Positions 51,776 through 61,205 of a DNA stretch of 64,000 bases are shown one piece after another. Made by a program: the position numbers and the translations under genes. Source of the stretch: Desulfosediminicola ganghwensis (GTDB lineage: Bacteria > Desulfobacterota > Desulfobulbia > Desulfobulbales > Desulfocapsaceae); assembly GCF_005116675.2 (NCBI RefSeq), contig NZ_CP050699.1:5217001-5281000 (forward strand), given 5' to 3'. The notes under the pieces were generated by a model. That model made no database searches, was not told the origin of the DNA, and saw only the letters and a program-made list of their open reading frames with translations. The first letter of the stretch is position 1. Every line of letters begins with the position of its first letter.

Positions 51776-53178
51776 GATACGAGAGAGTGACCTGTTCGGC
51801 CATCTTGTTCAGGAAGGGCAAGATTCAACTTACGTATCTTGCGATAGAGGGTGGATTTGTGCATGCCAAGTTCAGCGGCAGCCTTGGTTCTATTCATAGA
51901 ATTGCGCTCAAGCGCAGCCAGAATGGCCTCCTCCTCGGTGCTGTTCACAGTTTCACTCAAAGAGGCTTTCCGGAGTCCGGGCTGTTGACAACTCTGTTTT
52001 TTGACATGCTCAGCTGGCTTTCGCAAGTACGGCGGCAGATGATCCGGGCTGATTTCACCACTACGACAGAGCACAAAACAGTGTTCAATAATATTTTCCA
52101 GTTCCCTGATATTACCTGGATAATCATGGTTCAAGAGCAGGGTCATCGCCTCCGGCGTCACACCTCGTATCTCAAGACCACTACGCAACTTCATTCGTTC
52201 AATAAAACGTTCTATGAGCAGTGGGACGTCTTCAAGCCTTTCCCGCAAGGGCGGCAACCGAAGGCGAAGAATGTTAATACGATAGTAGAGATCCCGTCTG
52301 AAGTCTCCGGTGTCGATCATATCCTCCAGATCCCGGTTTGTGGCGGCAATAACACGCACTGATGTCGGCACTGTTTCCACCCCGCCAAGTGGCTGGAATT
52401 CACGTTCTTCAAGTACCCGTAACAGGCGTACCTGAAACGCGGCGCTGGTATCGCCTATTTCATCAAGAAGAATGGTACCTGACTCTGCTGCGGCAAAAAG
52501 CCCGGGCTTGTCTTTCTCCGCCCCGGTGAAAGCACCGGCTTTGTAGCCAAACAACTCAGATTCAAGCAGGTTATCCGGAAGCGCTCCGCAATTTATTGCA
52601 ATAAAGGAGTTCTCTTTTCTCTTTGAAAGCGAATGAATAGCCCGGGCCAGCAGCTCCTTGCCTGTACCGGTCTCCCCCTGGATGAGAACAGTGCTGTCAC
52701 TTTCAGCCAACTGGGGCAAAATAGTAAAAATTTTGTTCATCGCCTGGGAGCGACTGACCATATCACCCATCTGATATTGACCGCTCAGCTCACGGCGCAA
52801 TTCCTCAACCAGGCTATGGTCCCGAAAGGTCTCCACGCCACCCAGGATTTCTCCCTCCGCATTAACCAACTGGGCTGTCGAAACCGTTATGGGTACACGT
52901 TCTTCCCGGCCATTAATGATGTAGGTTGATGAGCTGATAAACGACTTCCCTTCCTGCATGGTGCGCTTCAGGGCACAGTTGCTCTCGCACATATTGGCCC
53001 TGAACACTTCCCAGCAATAGCGGCCTATGGCCTCCTGCCGGGAGATACCGGTGATCTCTTCAGCCGCCCGGTTAAAGGACATAATCCGCCAGTTGTGATC
53101 CACAGTAAACACTCCGTCAGAGATACTCTCCAGAATCACCTTCTGCGCTGAATCACTGAAATTATTATCAACCGTCAT
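51766..53178 (-). CDS. PAS-domain sigma-54-dependent activator
   Basis: A 470-residue enhancer-binding protein. An N-terminal PAS domain (about 10-120) contains the Cys-rich ANMCESNCALKRT insertion, which could sense redox state or metal. The AAA+ domain (about 145-380) has GETGTGKE, the GAFTGA loop and GTILLDEIGD. The Fis-type helix-turn-helix near 430 is NRTKAAAELGMHKSTLYRKI. It is followed by its candidate binding site and a sigma-54 promoter, so it almost surely drives the downstream cluster. It is transcribed in the same direction, ending 166 bases before that promoter. Confidence 0.93.
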   Translation of the reverse strand: MTVDNNFSDSAQKVILESISDGVFTVDHNWRIMSFNRAAEEITGISRQEAIGRYCWEVFRANMCESNCALKRTMQEGKSFISSSTYIINGREERVPITVSTAQLVNAEGEILGGVETFRDHSLVEELRRELSGQYQMGDMVSRSQAMNKIFTILPQLAESDSTVLIQGETGTGKELLARAIHSLSKRKENSFIAINCGALPDNLLESELFGYKAGAFTGAEKDKPGLFAAAESGTILLDEIGDTSAAFQVRLLRVLEEREFQPLGGVETVPTSVRVIAATNRDLEDMIDTGDFRRDLYYRINILRLRLPPLRERLEDVPLLIERFIERMKLRSGLEIRGVTPEAMTLLLNHDYPGNIRELENIIEHCFVLCRSGEISPDHLPPYLRKPAEHVKKQSCQQPGLRKASLSETVNSTEEEAILAALERNSMNRTKAAAELGMHKSTLYRKIRKLNLALPEQDGRTGHSLVSSQ

Positions 53179-53202
53179 AGTTCATTGTGCCTATAGCTGC
53201 CA

Positions 53203-53946
53203 TTACTCGGGGGAGACGACCTCGGCCTGCTCCGGTTCCCCTGGTTGTGTCTCCTGCCGCCTTTTTTCCAACACCTGTATTGCTTCAATAACATACGGAT
53301 AAAGATTTTCCACTACCACCGCGTATCCTTTTGCATTTGGATGGATTCCATCTTGCTCATTCAGTTCCGCTACCGCCGCAACTCCCTGCAGAAAAAACGG
53401 CATGAAAACCACGTCATAATCTTTCGCCAGGGCCGGATAGATGGCGTTGAATTCAGAGGTATACTGCGGCCCGAGATTCCAGACCATGTTCATTCCCGTA
53501 AGTACGGTAACAACACCTTGGTCCTCCAGTTTCTTGAGTATTTTTGAAATATTTTCACGTGGTACCGATAATTCAAGGCCGCGAAGCCCGTCGTTTGCAC
53601 CTGTTTCAAGGATTACGATATCCGGCTGCTGGGTAAGAATCCAATTCAGGCGGGAAAGAGTTCCACTGGTGGTCTCCCCGCTCACTCCGGCATTAATCAC
53701 CTCATATTTTCTACCATCCTCCAGCAGCTTTTGCTGGAGTTGAGCAGGATACGCGTCACCCTCATCAAGACCGTATCCTGCGGTGAGACTGTCACCCACC
53801 GCAACGATCGTGCCGATATACGTTTCTTCTTCGACCTGTTCAACTTCTTCCGCTTCCCGCTCACAACCCACGAGCAGGAATGCAACCAGCAAACTGCTGG
53901 CCAGTACCGGCACATATTTTCTTAAAAAAATGATTGTATCACTCAA
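53203..53946 (-). CDS. tesA: SGNH esterase lipoprotein (TesA-like)
   Basis: A 247-residue exported lipoprotein: hydrophobic segment, lipobox LLVGC at about residue 28, then an acidic linker. The SGNH blocks are VAVGDSLTAGYGL, NAGVSGETTSG, LETGANDGLRG and DGIHPNAKGY. TesA-like enzymes are lysophospholipase/thioesterases of the envelope. The start is TTG at 53946 after GGGAG, overlapping the permease stop by eight bases. tesA next to ybbA-ybbP is a conserved pairing also seen in E. coli (divergent there). Confidence 0.88.
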   Translation of the reverse strand: MSDTIIFLRKYVPVLASSLLVAFLLVGCEREAEEVEQVEEETYIGTIVAVGDSLTAGYGLDEGDAYPAQLQQKLLEDGRKYEVINAGVSGETTSGTLSRLNWILTQQPDIVILETGANDGLRGLELSVPRENISKILKKLEDQGVVTVLTGMNMVWNLGPQYTSEFNAIYPALAKDYDVVFMPFFLQGVAAVAELNEQDGIHPNAKGYAVVVENLYPYVIEAIQVLEKRRQETQPGEPEQAEVVSPE

Positions 53947-56440
53947 CGGATTGCTCCCGTAAAAAAATTCCAGGCTTCTGACGGATGATGGAGATCGAGC
54001 TGAACATTCCCACTCCGACCACCATCATCAGGGTAACACCAACCAAAGCCAGGGACACAGGCCAGTTTGGCTCATACCCGATATCAAAAAGATAATGACA
54101 TAGAGCCCAACCCCCCGCCTGGGCCAAAGCAACGCCAAGGCAGGCACTCAAAAAACCCAACAGTAAATTTTCATAGAAAAAAACTGAGATAACAAATTTT
54201 GATCCCCCACCCAGGATCTTGTAATACACAGCTTCCCGGGTCCGCGCCAGGCGCGTAGCAAGCACTGAACTGATAATAATCAAGGCTCCGGCAAAGATAG
54301 AAAAGAAAGCAAAGAAATTCACTATCCCCGACAACTTCCCCATCACCTCCCCCAACTCTTCTGCAGTTCTGGCCATGTTGATAATAGAGACATTAGGGAA
54401 TCGCGACACCACCTCCCCCTCAAAACTGGTGATCTCACTCTCCTCCACGTGCATTGCGGCAAAGAGTGTCTGGGGCGCCTCCTTGAGGTACTGCTCTGGA
54501 AAGACGAAATAGAAAAACGGAAACAGCATTGACTTGGTTCTGGTGCGTATGCTCGTCACCTCTGCTTTTATCGGTACACCCTGGATATTAAAGTCAAGCA
54601 TATCGCCCAACCTCATACTGCCCATCTCAGCAACCGTATCAAGAATGGAGACCTGCAAGTAAGGATTACCTTTCCCATCCAGCTTGTATAAAGCTTCACC
54701 CTTTTCCACTACCTCATCTTCCAGTAACGCATCACGATAGGTGAGATTGAACTCACGGCTTAAGCTGTCGCTGAACCGGCTGCGTCGTTCCCCACGCTTG
54801 ACCGGCTCTCCATTTATGGCCCGCAATCTTGCCCGGATAATCGGATAGAGTTGCACGTCATCGCCAACCAACTCAACAAAGTCGACCCTTTGCGAAGGCT
54901 GAATATCCACCAGAAAAAGATTTGGTGCCTCCTCGGGATAGGACTCCACATAATTTCGGTGAAGGTTGTACTCCAGCAGAAAGATAGCCAATAATACTGA
55001 AATGGCAGAGGCCAGGGTCACCACCACTGAACGGGTAGAGTTACCCGGGCGAAGCAGAGAACGCACTGCCTGCCTTCCTTTCAGACCTTTTATCGGCAGT
55101 TTTGCCACAATCAGAAGCAGCAGCCTTGCCAGCAGGGCAACCAGCACAATAAGGCCTATCATCCCGGCCATGAAATAGACGCCAATCCTGATATCCTGCA
55201 ACTGCACGACAACCAGTGCGCCCAGCAGAGCAAGCCCGATCACGACAAAAAAATAAAACACCGCCCCCCGTCTTGACTCTGCCGACTCACTACGAAAAAT
55301 CACATTTGGTTTCACGTCGCGCAAACGATAGAGCGGCAGGAAGGTAAAAAAACAGACCACAGCCAACCCGAGAAGCATGCCGTTAACCACTTCCCGCACT
55401 CCCAGGCCGCCGATATTTTCCGCCGGGATAAGACCGGCAAAAAGCGCGGGGAAAGAGTGTTTTATGGCCACACCGGCAAGAATGCCAAGCACGCTGCCAA
55501 CAGAACCATAAAGCAACACCAACAGCAGGTAATGACTTAATAAAAATTTCTGGGTAGCCCCCAGGGCGCGAGTGATGGCCAGACTCTTTTCCTTTTCCCG
55601 AAGAAGAGCAGCAAGAGAACTCTGCATGCCTACGCCGGCCAGCAACAGAGTAAAAATTGAAATTAAAGAGAGGAAAAACAGGAGATTGTCAAAGAAACGC
55701 TTCAAGCCGGAACGTGCATTCTGATAGGTGGCAACCCGTTCCTGTCCAGATACAGCTCCGGCAATAAGAGCAGTCTCGACCGCAGACATCTGAGCCGGGT
55801 CAGCTACCTTCAACAGCCACTCATATTCCACCCGACTACCCGGTTTAACCAGATCAAGCTGCTCCAGGTCGGCCGCGGCCACAAACACCCTGGGACCGAA
55901 ATTAAACACGTCAATCGGCCTGCTCGACTCGCGAACCACCACATCGGTTATCCTGAGCAACTCGTCCCCCACCTGCAGGGAGGCCCCCACAGTCAGACCA
56001 AGTATCTCCAGGAGCTCCGGTGCCACCACAGTGGTTCCCGGCTGCAATTGTGCAGAAAGCTCTTTACCTGACTGCAGTGTGACCTCACCGTAAAGCGGAT
56101 ATCCAGGCTCAACAACCAGAATATTGCTGAAACGGGTCGCTTCCGTTACCGGATTGCGCACCACCGAATAAAATTCCCAACTACGGGTCTGGGCCGCAAT
56201 ACTGCTCTCCTGCCGGGCCACGGCCTCTACCAGGCCCGGTGAAAACTCATAGTGAGAATGGAGGATAATATCTCCACCATGTAACGCCCTGGCATCTCCG
56301 GTGATGGTTTGGTTCACATCATGCTTGAAACTATTGAGGGCCACCATGGTGGCGATTGAAAGTGCTACGCAAAGGGTAAAAATTCCCGCCTGGTTACGTG
56401 ACTGCACCAATTCGCGTAGTAAAAAATTGAAATGAATCAT
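53939..56440 (-). CDS. ybbP: FtsX-like ABC permease (YbbP family)
   Basis: An 833-residue membrane protein with the FtsX/MacB-type layout duplicated: one TM segment at about 20-40, a large periplasmic domain, TM segments around 255-420, a second external domain from about 500, and three TM segments at about 700-820. Relatives work with an ABC ATPase in mechanotransmission instead of solute import. Its start overlaps the ATPase stop (ATGA), making ybbA-ybbP-tesA one translation-coupled operon. Probable task: handling lipids or lipoproteins with TesA; this is inferred. Confidence 0.88.
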   Translation of the reverse strand: MIHFNFLLRELVQSRNQAGIFTLCVALSIATMVALNSFKHDVNQTITGDARALHGGDIILHSHYEFSPGLVEAVARQESSIAAQTRSWEFYSVVRNPVTEATRFSNILVVEPGYPLYGEVTLQSGKELSAQLQPGTTVVAPELLEILGLTVGASLQVGDELLRITDVVVRESSRPIDVFNFGPRVFVAAADLEQLDLVKPGSRVEYEWLLKVADPAQMSAVETALIAGAVSGQERVATYQNARSGLKRFFDNLLFFLSLISIFTLLLAGVGMQSSLAALLREKEKSLAITRALGATQKFLLSHYLLLVLLYGSVGSVLGILAGVAIKHSFPALFAGLIPAENIGGLGVREVVNGMLLGLAVVCFFTFLPLYRLRDVKPNVIFRSESAESRRGAVFYFFVVIGLALLGALVVVQLQDIRIGVYFMAGMIGLIVLVALLARLLLLIVAKLPIKGLKGRQAVRSLLRPGNSTRSVVVTLASAISVLLAIFLLEYNLHRNYVESYPEEAPNLFLVDIQPSQRVDFVELVGDDVQLYPIIRARLRAINGEPVKRGERRSRFSDSLSREFNLTYRDALLEDEVVEKGEALYKLDGKGNPYLQVSILDTVAEMGSMRLGDMLDFNIQGVPIKAEVTSIRTRTKSMLFPFFYFVFPEQYLKEAPQTLFAAMHVEESEITSFEGEVVSRFPNVSIINMARTAEELGEVMGKLSGIVNFFAFFSIFAGALIIISSVLATRLARTREAVYYKILGGGSKFVISVFFYENLLLGFLSACLGVALAQAGGWALCHYLFDIGYEPNWPVSLALVGVTLMMVVGVGMFSSISIIRQKPGIFLREQSVE

Positions 56441-57126
56441 GACGCAACCACCAGTCGCCCATCGTGCAGCCTGATATTTCTATCAGCACGCAGGGCCACC
56501 TCAGGACTGTGCGTTGCCATCAAGAGGGTAGTGCTATGTTCCCGGTGCAACTCCATCAACAGTTCTATAATTGCCTGGGAATTTTCCGAGTCAAGGTTAC
56601 CGGTAGGTTCATCGGCAAAGACAATTTTCGGATTATTGATCAGCGCCCGGCAGATGGCAACCCTCTGTTTTTCACCACCCGACAGTTGCTGGGGAAAATT
56701 CTGCCTGCGGCCCCAGAGGCCGACTCTCTCAAGCAGCTGCGCCGCCTTTTCTGCGGCACCACTATCACCTTTCAGCTCGGCGGGGAACATCACATTTTCA
56801 TAGGCATTCAAGGAAGGTATCAGATGAAAAGCCTGAAAGACAAAACCTGTCAATTCGTTGCGCACTGGCGCCAGCTGATCCTCTCCTAAATCTGTTATGT
56901 CGCGTCCCGCCAGCACAATCTGCCCGCTGCTGGGCCGGTCAAGGCCTGAAAGGAGGCTGAGCAGGGTTGTCTTACCGCTCCCACTGCTGCCGGTAATGAC
57001 TACGCATTCACCAGCTCCAACCTGCAGCGAAATATCTTCGACAACCGATTCCTGCCTGTCACCGATGATATATAGCTTGGACAAATGCTTCGCTTCCAGA
57101 ATCACTTCTCTCATGGACGTTTCCAT
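56437..57126 (-). CDS. ybbA: ABC transporter ATPase (YbbA family)
   Basis: A 229-residue ATPase of the MacB/LolD type: Walker A GSSGSGKTTLL, signature LSGGEKQRVAICRAL, Walker B IVFADEPTGNLD and the switch His in ATHSPEVA. The ATG at 57126 (or the next, 57114, after TGGAAAC) begins the operon; neither has a strong ribosome binding site. It powers YbbP. A GC-rich hairpin at 57128-57165 lies in the leader on this strand. Confidence 0.92.
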   Translation of the reverse strand: METSMREVILEAKHLSKLYIIGDRQESVVEDISLQVGAGECVVITGSSGSGKTTLLSLLSGLDRPSSGQIVLAGRDITDLGEDQLAPVRNELTGFVFQAFHLIPSLNAYENVMFPAELKGDSGAAEKAAQLLERVGLWGRRQNFPQQLSGGEKQRVAICRALINNPKIVFADEPTGNLDSENSQAIIELLMELHREHSTTLLMATHSPEVALRADRNIRLHDGRLVVAS

Positions 57127-57354
57127 CAAGGCGCCGGCGGGTTTATAGTTTTGCCTGTAGCGCCGCCGGGAGCCGGCCGGGGCAGCGCCAAAAGCATTTC
57201 CGCAAAACCATAATCATCTGCAGGGATTTGTAAAAGATTTCCGGAGTTCACTGTTATTTTCCGCCTTTCATTCCGCTTGGGTTTCGCAGCTTTGTCTGTT
57301 ATACCTGAAGTTGATAATTCAAGAACGACATTGACACAGCAAAGAGCAAAAAAC

Positions 57355-59154
57355 GTGACCAGAGCGACTCCAAAAGATTCCAACAACAGTCAAAACACGC
57401 GTTGGCGACAATTACTTGAACTGGTCACTCCTTCCTTTAAAGTGCATAGGTTACGTCTGGCCTGGGGCTTTTTCGCGCTCGTCGTCGTCGATTTTCTGCA
57501 ACTTGTAATTCCAAGAATCACCAAGTACGCGGTCGATGGTCTGGCTGCCGGGCAGACTACCAGCACCGATCTACTCCATCTGGCAGGGTTTATCCTCCTG
57601 ATTGCCGCCATCGTTGCCTGCCTCAGATTCTGTTGGCGCTATCTGATTATCGGTTTTTCCCGTCTGCTTGAACGATCAATTCGCAACAGGCTCTTCAGCC
57701 ACATTCTGAAGATGGATGCCCCCTTCTTCGAGCAGCACACCACCGGCGATTTGATGGCCAGGTCAAGTAACGACCTGAATGCCATCCAGATGGCCTGCGG
57801 CATGGGCTTGGTTGCCGCCATAGATGCTTCGGTGATGTCAGTGGCCGCCATCTGTTTTATGCTGCACATTCATGTCAAGCTCACCCTGCTGGCATTGCTA
57901 CCCATGCCCTTTCTCGCCTTTTTCACCAAGATGCTCTCTGCCAAGCTGCACTTGCGCTTCAACACAGTGCAGGAACAGTTTTCATTGCTGACAGAGTTTG
58001 CACGCTCCACCCTGGTATCGATCAGACTGATCAAGGCCTACACCAGTGAAGAGTTTCAGAGCGGCCGCTTCGACACTCTTGGAAAGAAATATGTAAAGAG
58101 CAATCTACGGGTCGCATTTATCCAGGGGTTGATATTCCCCATTGCCACCCTGATGGGCAACCTCGGTATGCTGCTGGTCCTCTGGTTTGGCGGCACCCTC
58201 GTCATCCGGAATGAAATCACCATTGGTGATTTTGTTGCTTTTGTCAGCTATCTCTATATGTTGATCTGGCCAATGATGGCCATAGGCTGGGTTACTAATC
58301 TGGTGCAGCGAGGTCTTACCTCTCTGGGCAGAATTCGTTCTGTGGTCACCCACCCTCCAACACTGCCCGTGGTCGAGGATACCGGCCTGGCAATGGTGGA
58401 TCGACCTTCCTACCGTTTGAACCAACTCAACTTTTCATACAGTGGCAGCGCCAACCCTGCGCTGGACAGCATCGATCTTGATCTCGGCCCGGGCATCCAT
58501 GGTATTACCGGCAGAACCGGCAGTGGCAAATCGACTCTATGCAAACTTCTGGCCCGGCTCTATCCGGTCAATGACGGAGAACTTTTTTTCGATGGGCTGG
58601 ACGTCAATCATCTGCCCCTGGACTATCTGCGATCCCATATAGCCTACGTCGGCCAGGAGCCGATACTGTTTTCAGACAGTATCAGCGCCAATATTGCCCT
58701 GGGATCCCCGGACGCCAGCCAGGAAGATATCGAACGTGCCGCACGCCATGCAGCCATACACAACGACATCATGGAACTTCCTAATGGGTATCAGACAATG
58801 ATCGGTGAGCGTGGTGTAAAACTTTCCGGCGGGCAACGCCAGCGCCTCGCCCTGGCCAGGGCACTGATCTGCGACCGGCCCCTGTTACTCATTGACGACG
58901 GCCTCTCCGCCGTTGATGTAGCCACCGAACACGAAGTGTTCCAGGGATTGCAGCAGAGGCTGGCCGGCAAGACCGTGGTCATTGTCTCCAACCGTATCAA
59001 ACTGCTCTCCATGACCGACAGGATCCTGATTTTCGAGGAAGGCAGGATCGCCTATGCCGGGGAACACGAGCAACTCCTGCAGCAGAGCGCTTTATACCGC
59101 TCGATGTACGATAAGCAGACGAGACAAAACCTGAACGGGGAGCCGGCATCATGA
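57355..59154 (+). CDS. ABC exporter half-transporter with degenerate ATP site (MdlA-like)
   Basis: A 599-residue type IV ABC exporter: six TM segments (about 30-310) and a nucleotide-binding domain from about 345. Walker A is GRTGSGKSTLC and the signature is canonical LSGGQRQRLALARA. The catalytic Glu after Walker B is Asp (LLLIDDGLSAVD) and the switch His is Asn (VSNRI), so its own ATP site is non-canonical. The start GTG at 57355 is one choice; an in-frame TTG at 57277 is also possible. It overlaps the next gene by four bases; together they form a heterodimer. Confidence 0.9.
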   Translation: MTRATPKDSNNSQNTRWRQLLELVTPSFKVHRLRLAWGFFALVVVDFLQLVIPRITKYAVDGLAAGQTTSTDLLHLAGFILLIAAIVACLRFCWRYLIIGFSRLLERSIRNRLFSHILKMDAPFFEQHTTGDLMARSSNDLNAIQMACGMGLVAAIDASVMSVAAICFMLHIHVKLTLLALLPMPFLAFFTKMLSAKLHLRFNTVQEQFSLLTEFARSTLVSIRLIKAYTSEEFQSGRFDTLGKKYVKSNLRVAFIQGLIFPIATLMGNLGMLLVLWFGGTLVIRNEITIGDFVAFVSYLYMLIWPMMAIGWVTNLVQRGLTSLGRIRSVVTHPPTLPVVEDTGLAMVDRPSYRLNQLNFSYSGSANPALDSIDLDLGPGIHGITGRTGSGKSTLCKLLARLYPVNDGELFFDGLDVNHLPLDYLRSHIAYVGQEPILFSDSISANIALGSPDASQEDIERAARHAAIHNDIMELPNGYQTMIGERGVKLSGGQRQRLALARALICDRPLLLIDDGLSAVDVATEHEVFQGLQQRLAGKTVVIVSNRIKLLSMTDRILIFEEGRIAYAGEHEQLLQQSALYRSMYDKQTRQNLNGEPAS

Positions 59155-60962
59155 GAAATTACGGCTACGACGAGGGCGGCCCCACCGTCTCAATGAGTGA
59201 TTTTAAACTCTGGCGACGAATCGCAGGCTACAGTTCCAGTCACTGGCTGCTGTTTAGCTGCGCCGTCATTCTCTCCATCGGTGTCACCGCAGCAACGCTC
59301 GCCCAGCCCTGGCTGATGCAACAAGCCATAGATCAGTTCATAACAGATACCAGTCTTGAACCGATAATCCGCGCTTCGGGCCTGTCGCAAATTGCACTTT
59401 ATTACGGCGGTCTGGTGATCTCGGTCTTTTTTCTCTCGTTTTTACAGGTGGTACTGCTGGAATATATCGGCCAGTCGATCATGCATTATGTAAGGCAGGA
59501 TCTGTTTAAGCATATGCTGCGACTCGATCTGCCTTTTTTCAACGCCAACCCCACCGGCAGACTTGTCACGCGGTTGACCAATGATATCCAGAACATGCAT
59601 GAGATGTTCACCTCCGTCATGGTCACCATGTTCAACGACCTGCTGCGGATCATCGGCATTTTAATCATCCTGTTCATGATGAACACCAGGTTAGCCCTAT
59701 TGCTCTCCCTGCTGGTGCCTGTCTCGTTGGCCATGACCATCCTTTTTGCCCGGCTCGCCCGTGAACGGTTCCGGGCTATCAGGACCCAGCTTGCCCGACT
59801 CAACTCCTTTCTCTCTGAAGCCATTGCAGGCATCTCCATCCTCCAGCTCTTTGGCAGGCAACGGGTTACCAGGGAAAACTTTGAAGAGTTGAGTAAAGGA
59901 TATTTACACCGAACACTTGCCCAGATCAGACTGTTTGGTGCCTTCATGCCACTCACCGAGCTCCTGAGTTCCGCTGCCCTGGCGCTCATTATCTGGTATG
60001 GCGGCGGTGAAATCATTCGTCAGCGACTGACCATCGGTGAACTGGTTGCCTTTATCTCGTATATGCGACTCTTCTTCCAGCCGTTGCGAGAACTCAGTCA
60101 GAAATATTCCATTGTTCAATCCGCCATGGCATCGGCAGAACGGATATTCCAGCTTCTTGATACCAAACCGACCCTTGCGGACAGTGGTACGATTGACCTC
60201 ATGGAAAACCTGCAAGGTGACCTTGCCTTTAATAACATCACCTTTGGCTACAGCGCCGACCAGCCTGTACTGCACGATGTCTCCCTGCATGTTCAACCCG
60301 GGCAGACGGTGGCCCTGGTCGGCACCACCGGCTCGGGCAAAACCACCCTGGTCAACCTGCTGCTACGTTTTTATGACCCTCAACAAGGTGAAATCACCAT
60401 TGATCAGCGCCCGATTTCCGACTTCAGCCTTCACCGGCTTCGCAACATTATCGGTGTCGTGCTGCAGGATGTACTTATCCTGCAGGATACTCTTTTTACA
60501 AATATCGTAATGGATACAGGGCTTGAAAGACCCAGGGTCGAGGAGATCATGGTCCAGACAGGCATGCAGCGCTTTATTGATCGTCTCCCTGAGGGACTTG
60601 ACACCATGATAGGCGAAGGCGGTCAGGAACTCTCGACCGGAGAAAAGCAGTTACTATCTTTCGCCAGGGTTCTCTGCAGAAATCCGCATATCCTGATCCT
60701 CGATGAAGCCACCGCAGCGATAGACACCCAATCGGAAAACATCCTGGAAGAAGCACTTGATGATGTTTTCGCCAAACGTACCTCGATCATCATCGCCCAT
60801 CGGCTATCCACCATCCGCCGGGCGGACCAGATTGTAGTCATGGAGAATGGCCGTGCTATTGAACGTGGCAACCATGACCAGCTCATGGCTCTCGATGGCC
60901 ATTACGCAAAACTGGTTGCCCTGGACCATGAAAACAGTGTTGACGAATTTTCATCCCAATAG
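59151..60962 (+). CDS. ABC exporter half-transporter with canonical ATP site (MdlB-like)
   Basis: A 603-residue partner of the previous gene, with six TM segments and a nucleotide-binding domain. Walker A is GTTGSGKTTLV, Walker B/Glu LILDEATAAID and the switch IIAHRLS are canonical, but the signature is LSTGEKQLLSFARV. In a heterodimer this signature faces the degenerate Walker site of the partner, and the partner's LSGGQ faces this canonical site, as in TM287/288 and BmrCD. Start ATGA overlaps the partner's stop. Likely exports a lipid or drug-like molecule. Confidence 0.92.
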   Translation: MRNYGYDEGGPTVSMSDFKLWRRIAGYSSSHWLLFSCAVILSIGVTAATLAQPWLMQQAIDQFITDTSLEPIIRASGLSQIALYYGGLVISVFFLSFLQVVLLEYIGQSIMHYVRQDLFKHMLRLDLPFFNANPTGRLVTRLTNDIQNMHEMFTSVMVTMFNDLLRIIGILIILFMMNTRLALLLSLLVPVSLAMTILFARLARERFRAIRTQLARLNSFLSEAIAGISILQLFGRQRVTRENFEELSKGYLHRTLAQIRLFGAFMPLTELLSSAALALIIWYGGGEIIRQRLTIGELVAFISYMRLFFQPLRELSQKYSIVQSAMASAERIFQLLDTKPTLADSGTIDLMENLQGDLAFNNITFGYSADQPVLHDVSLHVQPGQTVALVGTTGSGKTTLVNLLLRFYDPQQGEITIDQRPISDFSLHRLRNIIGVVLQDVLILQDTLFTNIVMDTGLERPRVEEIMVQTGMQRFIDRLPEGLDTMIGEGGQELSTGEKQLLSFARVLCRNPHILILDEATAAIDTQSENILEEALDDVFAKRTSIIIAHRLSTIRRADQIVVMENGRAIERGNHDQLMALDGHYAKLVALDHENSVDEFSSQ

Positions 60963-61134
60963 GTGATACGAAGAAGCCGCATCTTCTAACCGAATTTTCT
61001 TTATCAACCACTGCCGCAACAGCCGAATCCACACTGTACCTATCCCCCCGAGTATCCGGAAATACCTATTTTCCCATGGCTCAAATCGCAACAACAACCG
61101 CCTTCAGTTTCGCTCGCTTTAGCCAATTAGTAGC

Positions 61135-61164
61135 TTGAATTATCACCTGCGGCTGGCATATACT
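61135..61164 (+). promoter_or_regulatory. Promoter of the outer-membrane protein gene
   Basis: TTGAAT (61135-61140), 18-base spacer, TATACT (61159-61164), about 40 bases before the ATG. The 243-base space after the ABC exporter shows nothing else. Confidence 0.55.
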
Positions 61165-61205
61165 CTAACAAACGAAAGGCTTCATAAAATTCTCTCCAAC
61201 TCCCT

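Noticed and set aside
57126-57386. 86-codon minus-strand frame ending in TGATG at the ybbA start
   Set aside because: The coupling to ybbA is tempting, but it has only a TTG start, overlaps the start of the divergent ABC gene and its 3' half looks like untranslated leader.
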